Shown: piece by piece, positions 1-12,094 of the stretch | How positions within the stretch are numbered: position 1 is the stretch's first letter | Layout of the letters: each line of letters begins with the position of its first letter | Notes under the pieces: generated by a model | What the model was told of the DNA's origin: nothing | Databases searched by the model: none | What the model saw: only the letters and a program-made list of their open reading frames with translations | From: Flaveria trinervia | Taxonomy: Eukaryota; Streptophyta; Magnoliopsida; Asterales; Asteraceae | Length of the DNA stretch: 64,000 nucleotides | Direction of reading: 5' to 3' | Assembly (NCBI GenBank): GCA_025506515.1 | Contig: CM046456.1 | Location: 14,374,872-14,438,871 of the forward strand | Translations under genes and position numbers: made by a program

Positions 1-698
1 ACTATTTTGGGGTGAAACATGATACTTATACATCGTACACTTATAAACATTTGAGACTTGTAATGCACTTGCAATTCATCTTTATATTCTGTCATGGTTA
101 TTTATGTGTTGTAAGTGATTATATGAGATACATAGTTTGTTTACAATCATTAACTATTGCTAGTCTGGCGACGTCTTAGATCTTTGGGCCTGACAAGCCT
201 ATTTGGTGCTAAAGTCGATGTATTGCCGAATCCTGATGACGTATGCTTGTTCATCATGGGAACCAAATACACTTAGCCAATCTTATATACTTGTAATCAA
301 GTCGAGGTTTGGTTGTAACGATATGTGTTCTATAACCTTACTAACTTATGACCTATGACATGAATTGCTACTTGTAACTTTATCATATTATGTATGATTA
401 CCTTGGAAACTCACCAACTATTTATAGTTGACCTTTTATTTTTATCATGTTTCAGGAAATCCCCAAGTTTAAAGTGGACTTTTAAAGCTTGTAATAAAAC
501 CTATGAATGAACCTAGTTAATTTAATGATTGAGCTTGTTATATTACTTTTTATGTTTTTCTTATTTGAGACTTATGCTTGTAATGTACCTTTCAAACTTA
601 TGAATAATATATTTGGATTTAATAATAGCGTTATGTGGCTGTGAACGATCTTAACTCTCACTCCTCGACGTTTCCGCCGTCAAGGTTGGGGTGTGACA
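1..698 (+). mobile_element. 3' part of a Ty3/gypsy-type LTR, cut by the window edge
   Basis: The stretch ends in TTGGGGTGTGACA at 686-698, closely matching the end of the complete LTR at 21326 (TCGGGGTGTGACA). The order of landmarks is also the same in both: a 'ctcacca' box, a 'tttcagg/ctacagg' box, then a GC-rich 'ccgccg' segment just before the terminus. No open frame is present. The rest of this element lies outside the window, so I cannot say whether it is a solo LTR or part of a full element. Orientation is inferred from the 3' terminus. Confidence 0.6.
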
Positions 699-1464
699 AC
701 AATAGTCTGTGTTGAAGATCTATGACCTGCCAACCTAGGTTTTCTTCTTTCTCTCTTTTATTCTTTTTTTTATTTAGTTGATTTTAGGCGTAGGCTGAGA
801 ATAAGTTGTACAATGCAATATATTTTTTTGATGACCCATTAGAATGGGTGAGCTTAAAACCCTAGCTTATTCTTTTAAGTTGTTGAGTCATTCCTAGGTG
901 GTGGTAAGGAAGGATGGTGATGTTTGGTTTCTTAGAGAGAGAAAGAATGGTGTGGAGTTTTTATTTAGAGAGAGATCGAGAATAGACCGAGTAAAGAACC
1001 AAAGGTGATATGAGTTTTCTTTATTTTCTTATTATTTTATATTTTAATGATATGGGTAAATTTGTCATTTAATATCAATTTACCGGAAGTATTTAACGAT
1101 GTTAATAGTATGAACTGAAATTGAAACAACATTGAAAGTATTAGACCATAAATGTAATATATAAATTATTGAATTGAAATTGTAATCTTCCTAAAACCAC
1201 ATAAATCAAAATAATAATTTACTACAGATGAATTTAAACCCGACCATATAGCTCGCTTTTACCACTTGAGTTAAATATGATCGTTATCTTTGTTACTTTA
1301 AACTCAAGAAACCAGAGGGACGTGCAACGTAATTTAGTCGATTGTTTATTAAAAGCATTCCCCCTTTGCAATGCAAACAATACGCAATTTATTGTCGTAA
1401 CTTAAGCAAAGGATATCGTAACACAGTAGACGGTAACAGAGGTTTTACGTTGATTCGATCTCCG
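699..1464. other. Upstream region of the UBX gene
   Basis: AT-rich non-coding DNA between the LTR end and the first codon of the UBX gene. The last 150 bases presumably hold the 5' UTR and core promoter. I see no unambiguous TATA box or repeat that I can delimit. Confidence 0.4.
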
Positions 1465-4308
1465 ATGCTAGCGGATTCTCTACCAGCTACCAAACGAAGG
1501 AGATTCTCCATTGCTGATCCCATCGACGCTAAATTTGCAATGGTTTTCTTCTTTCACTCCACCATGATTCTTTTCACTTCGATCGATTCCACCTGATTTC
1601 ACCGCTTTTCTGTATACTGTGCTGATTGTTGAACACTAGATCATGTGTCGATTCATCGACAATTGTTAGTTTACGTGTATGGATTTGAGTTGATTGAAAC
1701 TTTTCATCGGCGACGTTCTTTGTATCTTCAAGGACCTTCTTGTTGTTGTTGTTGTTGTTGTTGTTGTAAATCTTTTGGTTTCGTGTGGATGGTTGTTAGG
1801 GTTTTATGGAACTGATTGTGATTTTGTTACTTAGGGTTCAGGAGTAATATTTGATTGAATATTGTGCCTTCTGGTTGGTCTGCCTTGTTCTTGGTTATTA
1901 CATTGTTAGCTTGAATGAAAAGGAAGGAACTTGGGGGCATTGGTAAAGTTATGTTCGTGGTGAAAGTTTGTGATTTGGATTTATTATTATTTAAATGGTT
2001 TTATGTTTGACATGTTGTTGGTCCTGTACTTGATCTCCATCTTCTTCAAGCGCGCAAACTGATTCCTATTTAAATGGTTTTATATACATTTAGTTTGAAC
2101 ATACAAGTGCTAAAAGCTTTTTGCTACTTGTGTTGGATTTAGTATCCTTTGTTTTGTAAATTGTTTATGTTTTGCACTAACTAGATCTTTTGTTGGTGGT
2201 TTTGGCAATTTAGGAGAAGCTTGCTGCTGCAAAGCAAAATTATGGCCGAGAAATCTGTGTGTTCGAGACAACACCTGCAACAATTTCTCAAACATCAAAT
2301 AATACATCTGACAGTGGTAAGAAGTTACGTCCTCTGTAACTAAAAGGTAAAGAAGCATCCATACAGTTCTATGTGATTAAGTGTGGTTTATTTATTTGAC
2401 AGAGGAACCGGATGACTTGGAATTCACTACAGAAGATTATTATCGCATCTTGGCCACCAAAAAGGAAGGTGAGTATATTAATATGTTTGTTCAATTAGAC
2501 AATTAGGAGGTTGTGCTTTTTGCTATTCATGTTCTTTGGATATCTGTCTTCTTTTGTCTTTCTTTGGATTTATGCTTGGTGAATTGGCGGACTGTGCAAT
2601 GATCTTTTCTTTTTGCAATGGCAAAATAGTTATTTGTGTGATGCAGAACACGATCTTAATGTGGTATTTTATTATAAATCAGTAACCCTCAATTTAGTGT
2701 ACTGTTCGTCACACAAAGAAGTGTCTTAGATCGTTGTGTGCCGGCAAATCTTTGATAATATTTGGGCTTTTTTGTCTAGTGGATTTTATGTTGCAACCAA
2801 CTCATTTGTAGCCCAATTGTTAGGGATGATAACATGATTTTCTTAGAAATGATAAATCAAGTGACACATTAAGTAATTATATCGTCATAAGTCTAAACAC
2901 AGTAACATGCTCATGTGATGATATACTAAAACATATTACAAAGTTTTTTTTTGAAAAAAAAGTAGTTACTGATTATGTAATATATCGTATTATGATTATG
3001 TAAACCTTATCATAAGCAGATAAATATTTGAAGACAAAAAAGATTCGGGATGCAGAAACAGCAGCTAGAAGATCAAGAATTACCAAGGTAGATTATTGAT
3101 ATATTTTGTTGAGCAACTTCTTTTAACTCATTTTCCTTTTGTCATCCTAAATTTTCTTGTTTGTATTACAATTTCGTAAACTTATGCAGGCTGTGGTTCG
3201 TGTAAGATTTCCAGATAATCACACATTAGAAGCGAAATTTCATCCATCAGAGATGCTGCAAAGCTTAGTTGATCTTCTTGTGAAAGTTGTGGCTCGACCT
3301 GACCTCCCTTTCTATATTTGTAAGCATACAATATCTGAAGTATATACAAATAATATAGTAGATACATGATGATATTTCTCATCACCTTGCTAGATGAACC
3401 CCTTTGTATTTGTTTTTCTTCAAACTATGTAAATTTGAATCCAGAAAGGTGCAAACTAAATATCTGAAGTATATACAAATAATATAGTAGATACATGATG
3501 ATATTTCTCATCGCCTTGCTAGATGAACCTCTTTGTATCTGTTTTTCTTCAAACTATGTAAATTGAATCCAGAAAGGTGTAAACCAAAATTGGTAAAATG
3601 GTCGGGTTTGACAGGTTGGGTAACATGTGGTTGGGTTCATTTGTCATTGCTTTTTTGTTACTTTTTTTAAATCTATAATTGACTTAACGCATTAATATGA
3701 TTACAAGAACTATACACTATTAAAATTTTAATGTACTCTTAAATAAAGCTATTTTTTCCTTCCATTCAAACAATATGAGCATTGCTATCTTAGTTGCGGT
3801 CCTTAATTTATCCCATTTAATCTGTTGGAGGCAGAATAGAACCCAAATCGACCAATTATGAAGTAAAATGGGTCAAAATTCTCACCTCTAATGACAACAA
3901 ATAAATCTTTTAGTCAAATCTTGACATTTTTACAGATACCACTCCTCCAAAGAAGCAAATAAAAGACTTGTCTCAGGACTTCTATTCTGCTGGGTTTGCT
4001 CCTGGTGCAATTGTATATTTTTCATACGACTTACCGAAAGGTATTCTAATCTCTTGTTTGAACAACATAAAGCACTTTGGGTTTAAAATATCATTGTTGG
4101 TGTTGTGTTTCTTTGTCTAGGTGTCGATACGCCACTAGGCGCATTCCTCAAGGAGGATGTCATGTCATTAAAAGGTTTAGAGCTTGTACCCTTGCAGGAG
4201 CCTGATTCTGATCAACCTGTTGCCGAACCTGTTGTGTCTGCTGCCCCTCCATTACAAAAGCCTGCCGGCGAGAAGAAGATGGTGAAGCCGAAGTGGTTGA
4301 AAATGTGA
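1465..4308 (+). CDS. PUX1: Plant UBX domain-containing protein 1 (PUX1-like)
   Basis: Adaptor of the AAA ATPase CDC48/p97; in Arabidopsis PUX1 binds CDC48 and promotes disassembly of its hexamer (family knowledge). Exons: 1465-1542, 2214-2316, 2403-2468, 3020-3087, 3190-3319, 3936-4040, 4121-4308. All junctions are GT..AG, phases agree, and the total is 245 residues, close to the Arabidopsis protein. The start is chosen because it gives the family N-terminus with a KRRR basic patch at about residues 11-14 and no in-frame ATG lies upstream. A helical EKLAAAKQ..GREICVFE segment spans exons 1-2. The UBX ubiquitin-like fold is about residues 106-181 (AVVRVRFPDNHTLEA, then PFYIYTTPPKKQIKD). The C-terminus KPKWLKM is typical of PUX1. 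Intron 1 has a TGT run near 1740; intron 5 holds a tandem duplication and a MITE-like insertion. No defect seen. Confidence 0.93.
3331..3587 (+). repeat. 129-bp tandem duplication in intron 5 of the UBX gene
   Basis: The segment starting ATATCTGAAGTATATACAAA at 3331 starts again at 3460, a period of 129 bases. The two copies differ at only a handful of positions (for example 'catcacc' versus 'catcgcc'), so the duplication looks recent. It begins 11 bases inside the intron and leaves the splice donor at 3320 intact. Confidence 0.85.
3590..3895. mobile_element. Probable MITE-like insertion in intron 5 (GGGTCAAA type)
   Basis: A stretch rich in 'gggtt/gggtc' words on the left (3600-3650) and ending 'atgggtcaaaattctcacctctaatg' style on the right. 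The right end, TTCTCACCTCTAATG, resembles the right end of a similar segment in the LHT intron near 28300 (GTGTCACCTCTAAAC). No clean target duplication was delimited, so the boundaries are approximate. Confidence 0.35.
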
Positions 4309-6033
4309 CATTTCAAGAGAAAATACAGATAGTTTTCATGTTGTTGATTTATTTATGTAAATTAACTGTTGAAAATTGGATTATGTAATCAACATTACAA
4401 GAATGCATGCAGTTATATTTTAATTTTGTTGCAAAAAGTTTGCATATGTTATAGAATTTTATAAAGAATAAACTGAATGGAGAAATATAAATTAGAATAA
4501 ATATTAATCACCTCGAAAGGAGGTTATATATGTTGCTGCAAAAAATTTCAAATCCAAATATATTGAACTTAATAAACAGAATAATCCATTATCTGATTCG
4601 ACAAACAATCTTATAATATTAGCAAGTTGGAGCAATATGTTATTAATCAAATCAGTTAAGCCATATTAGTCTTGGTTTAACAACTGTTATGTCTTGAATA
4701 TGTGTAAGTGGAGGTACCTATACAAACAGGTTAGGAAACCCAAAGCGGTTTCTACCCGATCTAGATCATTGGTTTGAGGCTCACACATATGAACTGGTTT
4801 GTAGTCGGTTTTTGTGTAACCGGTTTATAATTAGTTTTAACCATTATCCACAAAACGATAGTCGTTTAAACAAGTTCTATAGACCATGCATCCCAATCTG
4901 TTAGTAGAAATGGATTTGAGAATATTGGATTAATCATGATACTTTTTCTACCTCTAAAACACAAAATCAATCAAAACAACAAAAACATTCGCAAACTAAC
5001 AAGTCTCAAAAAGTCTTCTGACAAAGTCTAAGTGGTCGAACTTTTGTTGGTGCCAAAGCTTTGACAAGTGAACAAATTGTGATACAGATCATACCTACAA
5101 CTAGGAACCAAAATATCTGGTCAGGAGTCGATTTATGTAAATTGTCCGATGATATTCTAAACACTCATGTAAGAATTGTAATGCGTTCTTGAAGGCGAAT
5201 TCCAACTTCACTTTGAGAGGGAGAACCAATCCAGCTCGTGATCAAGCATATTGTTAATCGAGATATTTGGGATTTTGATTTTGAGATGGCTTATAAGGGG
5301 ATGACATAATTTGTTATTCAATAAAGCTTGTCGTTCAATCATTTTGACAACCCGTGCTTGATAAATTGATTTAAAAGATGCACCAACCTCTTTATCATCA
5401 AGTAAGTCATACTAATCTTAGACATGCTTGTTTAAAAATAAAAAAAACATGCTAAAGACAATAAAATTTTGGTTTAAAAGATGGGCCCTATAAATATAGT
5501 GTCAATAACCAGTATATTTAAAATCTATAATACGACAATAATTGCTTTACCAATAAATAAAAGTATTGTAGCAAAATAATCTAATTTACTTAATTAACCG
5601 AATCGTAAAACTCCCTGGCGTTTTCTAATTAAAATGCTCATGGATCATGTTTTTCAATTGATCAAGATAATTACATTGCTATTGGGTTTATTAATTAGTT
5701 TGTTAATAATCTATACTTGTTTTTATATATACATACATATATAATATTTAATTTTTTAAAAAATTTTGGACCCTTAATGAGATTGGGCCCTGGATAGTCG
5801 TCCACCTGCCACCCTCGGGTCCTCCCATGAATATAATCAGTCTCACAATGAGTAAAATATTAAAATACTTAACAGATTAAATAAGAAACTAGGTTTATGT
5901 GAGAGATACTAAAAATAAAGTAAACAAGGAGACAAAACTAAGAACAAGAATAGATGAATATGATTTTCAAAAATGATGTATATTAATTTCAAGTTCTTTT
6001 ATAAATGTTACAAAACATAAAAAGAAATACTAG
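4309..6033. other. Intergenic region downstream of the UBX gene
   Basis: Contains the 3' UTR of the UBX gene (to roughly 4470), then AT-rich DNA. A segment near 5460-5830 begins and ends with 'gggccct' words (5481 and 5785) and looks like an old repeat, but I could not define its termini. No coding region is supported. Confidence 0.4.
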
Positions 6034-6041
6034 AACCTAAG

Positions 6042-6774
6042 TAGGGATGGCAATGAGTCGGGTTTGGGACGGGTATAAGTAATCCCAACCCCATACCCGA
6101 TTATAATACTACATCCCATACCCGGCCCAAAACTCGTCGGATATGTATCGGATATTTACCCGTCGGGAGTCGAGCATACCGTAGGTAATCAGGTATATCC
6201 GTTAACGGCATAAAATATACCCGTTGGGCATACTAGCCGGATATTTCAAAAATGAAACAACATATCAAAATGTAAACATAGTATATTATTAAAGATGGTA
6301 TATTATAATAGCACCTGCGTAAAAAACTTAATTAAAATGAAAAGTTGCAAACATGTTTACAAAAATCAAACAAACATTATCTAAATTTGAATATGTTTAA
6401 AAGACAATGTTTGCATCAAAAGTTCTAAACAAAAATCACCCATGCTTGAACCATCTGTATTTGCACTTTCTGAATTCTACTCAAAAAAATCCCATGAATC
6501 AGATTTTCTACTTAAAAGATGCAGCACACTTGAAACCTTAAACTTTCCAAACCAAGTTTTCTACTAAAAAGTAAGGTTATATTTGGGTATGTTATTGGGT
6601 AATTGGGACGCATTATTGGGTAATCGGGTCGGGTAAACGGGTATGTGATGTAATCCCACACCCGACCCATACCCGTGAAAAAAATAAAAAGTAATCCCAA
6701 CTCCGGTCTCATACCCGTCCCATATTTCTTGGGTTTCGGGTTTTCCCATCGGGTTCAGATCACTGTCATCCCTA
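6042..6774. mobile_element. hAT-type MITE, 733 bp, with 8-bp target duplication
   Basis: Left end TAGGGATGGCAATG and right end CACTGTCATCCCTA are inverted repeats with three mismatches in 14 positions. Both ends are flanked by the 8-bp direct repeat AACCTAAG (6034-6041 and 6775-6782), as expected for hAT superfamily transposition. The subterminal parts are dense in 'acccg/cgggt' words (CCATACCCG, GACCCATACCCG) that are inverted between the two halves. There is no transposase, so it is non-autonomous. Confidence 0.85.
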
Positions 6775-6782
6775 AACCTAAG

Positions 6783-8140
6783 ATACTTTATATTACATTT
6801 TACAGTTGACCATACTTTGAAAAACAGCTGGAAACACTAATCTAGACAACAAAGTCAATGTAAAATCAAAAGACAAATTGGTTTTTGACAAGTAACTATG
6901 ACAGGCATAACTCACATCCTAATATATTACAAAAATGATAAAAGGTACACAGTAGAAAAATTACAAACTCTAAACCATAATCTACAATTGCAAAAACATG
7001 ACCTTTTTATCAATTTATACAAGTAGGTGAATATTCAGAGTTACAACGAAAAGTGGGTAAGCTTTATGCAAAAGTTGATCAGAGAAGACATGTATTTTCT
7101 GTACTTGAAAGAAATCAATCTTTACTTAATTGACTTTGGAAGATTTTGTATTTGAAGTTTCGAAAGACTTTGTCTTTGAAGTTTCAGAAGACTTTATCTT
7201 TGTCTTCGAAAGATTTGGTTTTTAACTTCGGAAGATTTTACTTTTAAAATATTTTTTCTATGAAGAGTATAATCTTTCGAATTAACTTCTACCTTATACA
7301 TTAGTGAACGCATGCTGGAAGCTATTTGGTTACTTGGATTGCATAAATCCTTTTGATATAACCTTACAGAGATGCAATTCAAGATGAAAAATATTTAAAA
7401 GCTTGAGAGGAACTTTACAAATAATCCATGAAACTCTTCCCTCTTAGGCTAGGTTATGATTTCCTAACATGAGTTGGAAAACTATTAAAACTTAAATGAA
7501 TTGATAGGATTTTTCAAAAATTACAACTACAGTTTATTATTCCACGAATTATTTAGTACGTCACCAGTTACATATAATGTGTACAAAATTAAACAATTCA
7601 AATTTGAAGAAAACGTCTTTGCACAAATGATAGTTTCAATGAAACAACAATTTAAAAAATATATTAAAAAAATGTCTTTCATGATTACTTGAGTCGTCAT
7701 ACCAGACACACGCATAAATATTACCAGAGTTGAAACTTTAATTAATGTGGATTGAATTTTAATGATGTAAACATCTTTTTGTAAGAATTGCAAAACAACA
7801 TTTCACACATGATATTAAATCATACTTGATAACTATTTACCTAGATATGGTTCCACTTCAAACATACACAATTCAATGGACGCAATGTCAAGTAGCAACT
7901 CACGGACATTATTTTACACGTTTTCGAAGAGAAACTCGTAAATATTAGTTTCGTACTTAAGATTACATCAGGAAGAAAAAACTTGATACATCACTTCAAT
8001 CATAGGTTCATCGGTCACTAAGCAATTTTTATGCCGAACTAAACTTTGTTGCAAAAAGTCTAAACACGTTAGTAGACATTTTACTCGATTTGTCGCAAAC
8101 GCAAAAAATAATCACACGTCACCCCTCTCTAAACAACAAC
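6783..8140. other. Upstream region of the trihelix gene
   Basis: Non-coding, AT-rich. Positions 7130-7240 carry four or five degenerate copies of a unit like 'gaagactttgtctttgaagt'. No gene is supported. The proximal 200 bases presumably contain the promoter of the GT-1-type gene. Confidence 0.4.
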
Positions 8141-8224
8141 ATGGAGTTTGATCTCCTCCACTCCACGGTGGCTCCGCCGCACCCCTCCGCCCCACTCCAC
8201 CCCCTCCGGCGACTCTGCAATTAG
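8141..8224 (+). CDS. Upstream ORF of 27 codons in the trihelix leader
   Basis: ATG at 8141 opens a 27-codon frame (MEFDLLHSTVAPPHPS..., ending LRRLCN) that stops at 8222-8224, 64 bases before the main start at 8289. Its context, CAACATGG, has a G at +4, and it is the first ATG seen in the likely leader. Such uORFs can lower translation of the main frame, but only if the transcript starts upstream of 8141, which the sequence does not prove. It has no recognisable domain. Confidence 0.4.
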   Translation: MEFDLLHSTVAPPHPSAPLHPLRRLCN

Positions 8225-8288
8225 GGTTCCACCAGCCATCATCAACCCCAATTTTCACTCCACTCTACCAACAACACCACTTCCCTAA

Positions 8289-11099
8289 ATGTATCACTCC
8301 TCCGATAAACCCCGTTCATCCATCAATTTCTACAAAGACACCACCGCAGGAGGCGACCGAAACATGCTAATCGAACCAGAACAACCACCGCACCACCACC
8401 ACAACCACCAGCAGCAGCAGCAGCTACAACAACAGCAATTGGTGATTATGTCTGACAACAACAACAACAACAATAATAATAACACGAGTAGCGGTGACGA
8501 TCACGAGCTTAGGGCTCCGAAGAAGCGAGCTGAGACGTGGGTGCAGGAGGAGACTCGGGTCCTGATCGGGCTCCGGCGTGAGGTGGATAGGCTGTTCAAC
8601 ACTTCGAAGTCGAATAAGCATCTGTGGGAGCAGATCTCGTTGAAGATGAGGGACAAGGGTTTTGATCGGTCGCCCACGATGTGTACGGATAAGTGGAGGA
8701 ATTTGCTCAAGGAGTTTAAGAAGGTGAAGCATAAGAATGGGAAAGGGAATGGTGGTGGTAATAAGATGTTGTATTATAAGGATCTTGAGGAGTTGATTAG
8801 GGAGAGGGGGAAGAATGGGAGTTATAAGCCTGCGTCTCCTACCTCCTCGAAGCTCGATTCGTTCATTCAGTTTTCGGATAAAGGTTAACTCTGGTTTTAA
8901 TGTGAAAACTGTAGAATGTTCCAAGAATTTAGTACCAGATGATGACTGTAGGGCTAAAATGCTTGTTGTCCCACTGTGTAATGTGTATATGATGCTTGGG
9001 GGTGTTTGGATTACTGATTATTAGATATTAGTATGGTATTTTGATTCGAAACACCTTTAATTACTTTTCAGTTTTTGATAAATTGTTAAACTTTAGGACT
9101 TTAGGCATGTTTTGGAATGGCAGTTGCATACTTGCAATGTTAGGATAGTGTTAGTGGTTTGAGTGAATGACTGAAATTCTTGTTGCTTGATTGGTTGCAG
9201 GGATGGAAGATGCGAGTATTCCATTTGGTCCCATGGAAGGTATGTTGTTGTCAGTTGGTTTAATTCAACTTCTGAGTAAGAAAATGGAATTATGATTTAT
9301 GTGTGTTGTTTGTTGGCTTAAACTGCTATCTATGTGGTTTAGCTCGCCTATATGAAACGAGGCAATGAGGCTTCAGTATCCATATTTCTTTGTTAATAGT
9401 TGAACTCTAATTTCAGGGGTATGGATGCCCCTCTTGTATTTTTCTTGATAGGCTCATGAGTGGGGCTTGCTTTTGAGTGAATAAAGATAAAATTCACATA
9501 GGCATTTATTAAGAGAGGGGAATTGATAGGCCCATGCAAACTGTGTACTTCATCATAGTGAGACCATAAGCTACTAAATTGCAGATGGTGATTGTGGATC
9601 TTTTTCAGTGTAGACCCGAATCATATTTGTGCTAATTTTAAAGTAAAAGTATACTTTTAGCACAAAGGATGTCGAACATTCAAGTTATAATGCTAGTGAC
9701 AACCTGAACATATTGGATATGTAAGATACTAGTTTTTATGTTAAAACTTATGTTTGCAGAATGTTAGTCCTGACTTACGAAGCACAGTTTTTGTAGCATC
9801 AGAATTCTTCACCAACACATAGAAGCCTGTATTTATGTGCAAATAGAAAGTGAAAAAGTTCATTTGGATTTATCATACGGTAGAGTTATGAATGCAATTA
9901 GTAAAGAACAATGATATTGATGTACGTGCTATGGGTATAACTATATAGGCTTATATTTTAGCATCAGCGAGTTTATACAGTTTTATGTTGTATTCAAGAG
10001 TAGTGAGTATATACATTTTCTCATTTGCATATTGCCTGTGGTGAGAACCAAGTACAATATTCACACTTAATCATCCAGTCATAGAACTTTATAACTGCAA
10101 CTCTGCAAGTGCAAGCTTTAAATTATATTTTGTAGATGTATAATGTTAATAAAAAATGAAGCCCTAAAAGGTGTCCAAAGGTATGATATAAGGCCAAGTG
10201 TCCCTTTCTTCCATGGATCTCATGTCTAACTTATGGGCATGCCTCTGTTTTGGGACTTTGCTTTCAAGTCATAACATGTGATGTTGTTCCATATTTGTTC
10301 CTCATGTAATGGTTTCTATAAATTGTACTATTTGGTGTTCAGCTAACGGCCGATCAACAGTGAATCTTGAGAGGCCTTTGGATAATGATGGTGATCCTCT
10401 TGCCATCACTACAGCTGAAGCAGTTGCTGCGAATGGAGTCCCTCCATGGAACTGGAGAGACACCCCTGGAAATGGTACAAAGCTTTATTATCCATCTTTG
10501 ACCAGAAAATAATATATAAGAAGGAGGAAAAATGTTTGACGGCTCAAACTCTCAGCCATGTAATATGCAGCTTGTTTGTATGAAACTTCAGGTGCTGAAG
10601 GTCAGTCTTCTTACGGGAGGATTATAACAGTGAAGTGGGGAGAATACACCAGAAGGATCGGTATTGATGGATCGACAAAAGCAATAAAAGAAGCGATAAA
10701 GTCTGGTTTTGGCATAAGATCTAAACGGGCATTTTGGCTGGAAGACGAGGATGGTATTATACGGTCCTTAGACAGGAACATGCCTGTAGGGAGTTATAAT
10801 CTCCACCTAGACGAAGGTAATTTAACATAATCTTTGTATCATGCCATTTACCCGTTCCCTCATACATGGTTTTTGTATATGCAGGCGTGTCAATAAAAAT
10901 ATGCCATTATGATGAATCTGAGCGTACACCTGTCCGTACTGAGGACAAAACCTTCTATACAGAGGAGGATTTACATGAGTTTCTGACTCAGCGTAGGTTA
11001 TCAGGCTTAAGAGAGATAAACGGGTATAGAAGTTTTAGCAATGTGGATGATTTACGTCATGGTGCAGTTTACCAAGGGATGAGACTCCTCGGAGACTAG
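8289..11099 (+). CDS. GT-1: Trihelix transcription factor, GT-1 type
   Basis: Nuclear DNA-binding protein of the GT-1 clade, which recognises GT elements in light-responsive promoters (family knowledge). Exons: 8289-8883, 9201-9239, 10343-10474, 10592-10816, 10885-11099; phases agree and give 401 residues, near the Arabidopsis length. Order: low-complexity His (35-40), Gln (41-50) and Asn (57-65) tracts; basic APKKR; trihelix about 80-150 (ETWVQEETRVLIGLRRE, LWEQISLKM, MCTDKWRNLLKEFKK) with the three helix-core Trp at 84, 113 and 136. Thr133 in MCTDKW aligns with the Thr reported as a phosphorylation site in Arabidopsis GT-1. The C-terminal half (ITVKWGEYTRRIGIDGS, RAFWLEDEDGIIRSLDR) is the conserved GT-1 oligomerisation/activation region. 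A uORF precedes it. No defect seen. Confidence 0.93.
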
Positions 11100-12007
11100 T
11101 ATTCGTTTGTTTGCAGTGCATCAAGTGGTCATGATGACTACGCGACGGGCCTTTGTGTTGTAATCATTCTGTGTTCTGTTTATTTGCAATAGGTTATATA
11201 TTATTAACCTTTATAAAAGTTATTAGTTTCATCTTGAGATGCATACTCTCTGTTGTACAAATTGGGATCTGTGAACTACTTAACTTGAATTCTAAGTTGT
11301 TATGTAAACTGGAAACTGCAGCATTGGCTGGTCTAGGAAGACAATTATAAAAACCTTTTTTTTCATAAATTGACGCGGAACAAAATTACAAGCCCTTGTG
11401 TACCACGTAGAGGTTATGTTTTAGCAAATGTTTTGAAAGTTTATTATTGTATATTAAAGTTGTTTTCAAGAAAGATGATTCTAGTTATTGAAAAGCTATA
11501 GTCGTAACTTTTTGGTGCTTTTCTGTATTCCTATCGATCAACATACGAGTCAAGCAATTGAGTTATCAGCTCACCAACATGTTACAACTTGTATATCTAG
11601 GAAAAACCAAAACCTAGGTTACAACTTGTAAAGACACATGTAAAATATGTAATAAATCTTGTACATTTACCATAGGGAGTTAGAGAGAAGAATAAGACAT
11701 TTCCAACCTTAAATGAGAGTTGAATGAGTATGATATGACGTCTATATATAATAGATCAGTAGAGTCAAAGGGAAATCCCTCCCCTCTAACATATCCATAA
11801 GTAAAACATCTACATTAAATTAAAAATAAAATCACAAGGTGATAAAAATGAACAAAATACATATGTTAAACATATAAAAGGATGTTACTTTCATAACCCA
11901 AAATACACATATTAAAGTCTTTGGTCCACACTACAGACTCGCCACATTGCCATCACAATCACTTCTTCTCCACCTTTCATGCTACATCTGCATGTATATA
12001 TTATTAC
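11100..12007. other. Intergenic: trihelix 3' UTR and GAPDH promoter region
   Basis: About 250 bases of likely 3' UTR follow the trihelix stop. The remainder is AT-rich DNA leading to the GAPDH promoter. No coding region or delimitable repeat was seen. Confidence 0.4.
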
Positions 12008-12015
12008 TATATAAA
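12008..12015 (+). promoter_or_regulatory. Probable TATA box of the GAPDH gene
   Basis: TATATAAA lies 80 bases upstream of the GAPDH start codon. The DNA between is a CT-rich leader (ACTCTCACTCTCTCC), typical of highly expressed plant genes. Placement is inferred from spacing; no transcript start is known. Confidence 0.55.
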
Positions 12016-12094
12016 CTTAACCCAACTCTCACTCTCTCCACAACACATTCTTCCTCAATTCTCTACACTTGTTACTCTTATATAGTTATATATC

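Noticed and set aside
1342..1464. Upstream extension of the UBX protein start
   Set aside because: The frame is open but begins at TTG, not ATG; the family N-terminus matches the ATG at 1465.
8424..8924. 166-codon open frame antisense to the trihelix exon 1
   Set aside because: Shadow of the conserved GT-1 coding strand.
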